Part shown: piece by piece, positions 59,591-64,000 of the stretch
How the letters are laid out: each line of letters opens with the position of its first letter
Numbering within the stretch: position 1 is the first letter of the stretch
Assembly (NCBI GenBank): GCA_964057225.1
Contig: OZ059896.1
Coordinates: forward strand, 10,478,001 to 10,542,000
DNA: 64,000 nt
Reading direction: 5' to 3'
Origin: Auanema rhodensis
Taxonomy: Eukaryota; Nematoda; Chromadorea; Rhabditida; Rhabditidae
Program-made: the position numbers and the translations under genes
Notes under the pieces: generated by a model
What the model was told of the DNA's origin: nothing
Seen by the model: the letters and a program-made list of their open reading frames with translations, nothing else
The model's database searches: none

Positions 59591-62500
59591 TTAAACAGCA
59601 AAATCTTCTGGTAAGTCTGGAACAGGAATAAAAGCATATCGAAGGAAAAGTAATAAAACAAGAATATTAAATAGTTGAAACATAAACAAGAAGACATGAT
59701 CAACTCGTGCAAATATGCGATTCCATTCTCGTTCCACCTAAATAGATCATTTTTATTTCTATGAGAAAAAGAAACAATTACATATTATATAATATGTTTG
59801 AGTTTTTTTAGTGATTTTTGAAGTTTTAGATTACTTTTTCACAATCTTAGATCATAAACGAATTTTCGAAGTTTTAAAATATCTTTTGTTGACCCTATAA
59901 GGGCATTTTCTTCTCGTCTTTCAAAATTTAGATCAAATGCATTTTAAGAGATTTTTGATCGTGTAGCTTGATGATTCAGCGAATTAGTTGGAAAAAAAAA
60001 GAAGTTCATGTGCTTTTTTCAAGTTTTCTTTGTCGAAAACTTTTCTTTGAACTTATATAGTATGAACTTACCCTGGAAATCCATTGTTGACGTTCAACTT
60101 TCTCTCTATAAGCTTGTTGTGCTTTTGAGACTTCTATCAATTGTCCATATATGGCTAATAAATCAGGAAATTTAGGTCTGTAAATCGATAACATTATCAA
60201 CAACAACAAAAAATACATTTATAAGCTAAAAATGTCTATGATGTCTATGAAAAACTTACACGGTTTTTATTGCTTTTTCCACATTTTGCACAATTCCATT
60301 TCCTTTCATTGCTTTGACGGGCTCTAACAACAGAAGCCTATAAGCACTTCGTGATGGCAATAGTTCAGTCTGAAAGTGCAATTCAATGAAGTTTTACAAT
60401 CAGAATAAAAAAAAGAAAAGAAAAGAAGAAAAACTAATTATTGACGAAAATATATTTACTTAACTATATGTAAATTGTTTTCAAAAAGTATTACTGATGC
60501 TAACAAACCTGAATATATGAACGCGATAACCCTAACAAAGCCATTGATATTGCTACGGCAATAGCACATAACATGATGACAACAATGATATAAAATCCTA
60601 TAATATTTTAAAAATAAATGATACATATTCATAATGATAAACCTAATAATGGTATAGAATTGCTTTTTGGCATAGCTCCAGCAACGATATCTAGCAAAAC
60701 TGTCATAGCTAATAGAGATCCCAAACCAAGAGATACCTAAACATCAATTAATAATTTTAAGAAAAAAACATCTAAATAGACTAAATTGAAATAGTTTTAT
60801 TTAAAAAAAAAGAGTATTTTATTCTTTTGTTTAAATAATTCTGCAGAAAATCTAACATCCTGACTATAATTTCTAATTAAATAAAATGAAGAATCGAACA
60901 AATATGTCGAACAAAATTACGTCACAGATGAAGTGAAATAATAAAAAAATTTTTTTTATATCTCAATATATAATAGTTTAAAAAGAATTTACTGAATAAG
61001 ATTGTTACCTTTTCATTTCTAGGACCATCATTAGATCCTGGACTAAAAATTCCCAATATAGATAATGCTGAGATTAAGAAAGTTGGAACAACAATCACAG
61101 TTATATAATAAATTGGACGTCGATTTAAATGTACAATATAATGAACCTTTAAGAAATAAAAATAAAATATTATGTTATTTCGTTTTGTACCTCAGCACGA
61201 TATTCACCATCTTCCATAAATTTCATTTGACGAACTGTTACATTAATTACTTCCCATTCAGCATTTCCCTTTAAATAGAATATTTTTGTAATATTAATAT
61301 AATTAACTGATAATATAAATTAATATAAATATATAATTATAAATTAAAATAATTATTATTTCAAATTTACCGAAAAATATGAATCAATTGGCGGTCTAGT
61401 TGCATTAACATCCATTTCTTCTACTGATAATAGTGGCGAAGCTAGAGCAACTGCACAAAACTAACATAGAAATAATTATAATTAAAGAAACAAAAATAAA
61501 AAAAAAGTTGTACCTGTGTATCAAATGGAAACAAATCAATATTTATTCGGCATAATGAAGTAACAAATTGAGGAATATTTATTTTAACATGTCCCGTATG
61601 TTGAACTCGTACATCGTAACGATCTTCTGTTAACATATTTTTTGTATCCATACTATAATATTAATTTATTAATATATTTGTATATAAAAATATGTTTTAA
61701 CCTGTTATATATGAATAATTTTGGTACCCATACCAAATTTTGGGGAATTACAACTTGTCTAAGTCCATTATGTTTATCAGGATCCCAAGATAATTTCGGA
61801 TCATGCCAACGCTATAAGATATGTTTTAATGTTTTGTTCTAAGACTCTTTATCTCTTACTTGTACATGTGATATGACAAATGAAGCAACTTGTTGATTTT
61901 CTCTCTATAAATATTTCTTATAATTAAAGTTTATATTCGCAATAAGTTTTAAATATAAAGTTTAAACACATGAACTTTTACCAAACTGTAAAACAAATCA
62001 AAGAGAATCGTATAGTACAAGTATATATGTTCATATATAACAGATATGTTCCATTCTCTTTTAAATTTTTATAAATAAATGTATAAATATTTTATTATAT
62101 TCCCAAATACTTATATATTATATGTATATTACATTATTTTGTTCATTTTCTTTTTTTTTTTTTCGTTTTACATTCATTTTCAGTTATAGAAAATTGAGGA
62201 ATACTCTTACAATATGTTTTCTTTTCAAATATTATAAGTAATATTCTATTAAAAAATAAATTTTTTTATAAAATAAAACTTGAAACTAACAATTTCTGTA
62301 AGTATTCCAAGAACAATTGTCATATGAATGATGACTGGCATATTCGTATCAGCATTTGGTCGAACTCTCTTATCATAGGTATGCATGATACTATCCAAAA
62401 CATTTGTTGGTTCACTATTCAAGGAAGTAGCATCTGAAATATATATATATATATATATTAATTCATAACATCTATATATAAACATATAAATATTTTTTTT

Positions 62501-63375
62501 TCAGTTTTTATCATAATATTTTTATATTTTTCTATATTTATTAATAAAATATATTAAAAATAGTATTTACATATGTATATACATATGTATTTAAAAGTAT
62601 ATTTTCATTTATATTAAAATGTACTGATGAATAACAATGTAAAAACAACATATATATAGTATATATAGTATATAGTTAGTATATTTGACTATATAGTATA
62701 TTTATATATTCTGTAATTTAGTCTATATATAGATTTTACATCTTCTAATAACCTTAAAATTAATTTTTAATATTATTAATATGTTTATCTATTAAATATT
62801 TTTGTTATTTAATTTTTAAACAAACGAAATTATTATTTTAATAGTTTTTAATGATTCCAAATAATATTATTTCAAGATTATTCTATCGTTTTCCTTTCAT
62901 CGATTAACAATTCTATTCATATATCTATATTTATATTTTTTTATTATTGATATATACATATATTATAAGTATGATATAAGTATTTTTTTAAAATAAAAAT
63001 TCTTAATTATGAGGCTTTTCTTAGATTTCGTTCTAACTATTAAGTGTTTCCTGAAAATTGTTCGTATAATTAGAATTCATAAGATCTATAAATATGCTTA
63101 TGCTATAAGATTCCAGCTCAAATTTCTATTTTCATGAATATAATTTTAAAAAAAGAAAGAATATACCCGAAATAAATGTTTTTTTCTGGTATATATATAT
63201 ATTTGAATATATGTTTATAATATACATATAAATAAATATTTTAGATTTATGAATAAGTTCTTATATAAATAATCAAATGAAACTTACAATTATGAAGCTG
63301 ATGATGCTTTCTACCAGTTCGACAAGTTCCAGGTCGAATTATAACTATAAGTGCCAAATATCCAAGAAGTTTCAT
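59591..63375 (-). CDS. Cation-type Cys-loop ligand-gated channel subunit
   Basis: An acetylcholine/serotonin-receptor-superfamily subunit of about 470 residues with a signal peptide (MKLLGYLALIVIIRPGTC). The ligand domain includes VLDSIMHTYDKRVRPNADTN, RWHDPKLSWDPDKHNGLRQV and the Cys-loop (C, 13 residues, C, with INIDLFPFDTQ). M1 is IYYITVIVVPTFLISALSIL. M2 has the cation-type start NEKVSLGLGSLLAMTVLLD, and M3 is IPLLGFYIIVVIMLCAIAVA. A long amphipathic loop leads to M4 (VFLFMFQLFNILVLLLFLRY). Loop C (MKFMEDGEYRAEVHY) lacks the vicinal cysteines of nicotinic alpha subunits, so it is a non-alpha or orphan LGC-type subunit. The introns nearest the 5' end are longer (about 320 and 830 bases) and very AT-rich. 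Confidence 0.88.
62440..62458. repeat. (AT)n microsatellite
   Basis: AT run in an intron of the cation-type channel gene, directly next to a splice acceptor. Confidence 0.75.
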
Positions 63376-63604
63376 TATTCACATATGCTTCAAGTAATCT
63401 ACAAACAAAATTTAATTAAACTTAAAATAAAAAGCTAGAATTTGAGCAAAAACAAGAAGAAAATAGGTAAAATAAAGAAACAAAGAATTCAAATAATATT
63501 CAGATAAAACAAAAGCAAATTTAAAATTTCATTAGAAAAGCATTTAGAAATAGAAAAAAACAATAATTAAAGTATAATTTAATATAAAAATATTATAACT
63601 GCAC

Positions 63605-63648
<44 letters not shown>

Positions 63649-64000
63649 TATAAATAATAATATCGTTTTGAGTTTAATAAACGAATTTTTTGAAATTCAT
63701 CAGAGAACAAACGTCTGCTCTGATATCTTACTGTTCAATTAAACTAGAAGTCATTGAACCAGAAATGGAGATCTCAATAGTCTAAGAAGTGTTTTGAAGA
63801 TTATCAAGAAATTTATTTTTTATTTTGAAATATACAACGAAAAATAGAATAGAACGCTGAATAAGCGATATGTTACGTGTTGAAAGATCAGATTTCCCGT
63901 TGGAAATCCAAGACAGTCATCCGTGTAAAGTATGAAGAACCTTAATTCCAGACAAAATAATAAAAAAAAAACGAAAAGAAATTAGAAATAGAGTTCAGTA
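63376..64000. other. 5' flank of the cation-type channel gene
   Basis: AT-rich flank up to the window edge, with an ATA array at 63605-63645. It probably contains the channel promoter. No further gene was seen. Confidence 0.5.
63605..63645. repeat. (AAT)n microsatellite, about 13 units
   Basis: Tandem AAT/ATA units upstream of the channel gene. Confidence 0.85.

Overview
This window looks like nuclear DNA of a nematode, probably in the Rhabditida sense (clades III-V). It is very AT-rich. Genes are broken by many introns of about 40-50 bases with T-rich, TTTCAG-type acceptors. Several start codons follow an acceptor-like TTTCAG directly or within a few bases, as expected for spliced-leader trans-splicing. 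The gene content also fits: a nematode cuticle-type collagen, a glutamate-gated chloride channel, a SEL-5-like kinase, a STA-type STAT and a UDP-glucuronosyltransferase. I cannot name the species.

Layout. 1-5.1 kb (minus): a SEL-5/AAK1-like kinase cut by the left edge, a secreted cysteine glutathione peroxidase, and an APMAP/strictosidine-synthase-like membrane protein. 8.3-12.1 kb (plus): a STAT factor with an apparent frame break. 13-17.5 kb (minus): a VAMP-type R-SNARE, an unrecognised protein, and ATG101 (EPG-9). 19.9-22.3 kb (plus): a UGT. 22.9-23.4 kb: a hAT transposase dimerisation-domain remnant. 24-25.7 kb (plus): a secreted fibrinogen-domain protein. 26.5-29.3 kb (plus): a double-MADF, AT-hook nuclear protein. 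31.3-33.5 kb (plus): an AAAP-family amino-acid transporter with possible alternative 3' exons. 35.4-41.6 kb (plus): a P5B ATPase of the ATP13A type, with an antisense collagen gene inside one intron. 42.4-43.8 kb (minus): a peroxisomal D-amino-acid/D-aspartate oxidase. 47.5-49.5 kb (plus): a GluCl subunit. 49.7-50.6 kb (minus): an unrecognised small gene. 55.5-59.0 kb (plus): a neuropeptide-type GPCR. 59.6-63.4 kb (minus): a cation-type Cys-loop receptor.

The genes do not form one pathway. Two same-strand runs (SEL-5/GPX/APMAP and ATG101/unknown/VAMP) could be operons, but the gaps are wider than is usual. The ATG101/VAMP pair joins two autophagy or endolysosome functions. The last 16 kb holds three neuronal receptors spread out by AT-rich, microsatellite-laden intergenic DNA.

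The most notable points are: the collagen nested antisense in the P5B ATPase intron, with its stop codon 5 bases past the host donor site; two well-supported GC-AG introns, one bounded by an 8-bp direct repeat; a likely one-base frame break in the STAT linker region; a fibrinogen protein with a Notch-ligand-N-terminus-like front half; and a 180-bp GC-rich island. Gene models were spliced by eye from frame, splice sites and homology memory. Exon edges are therefore approximate and no database search was run.
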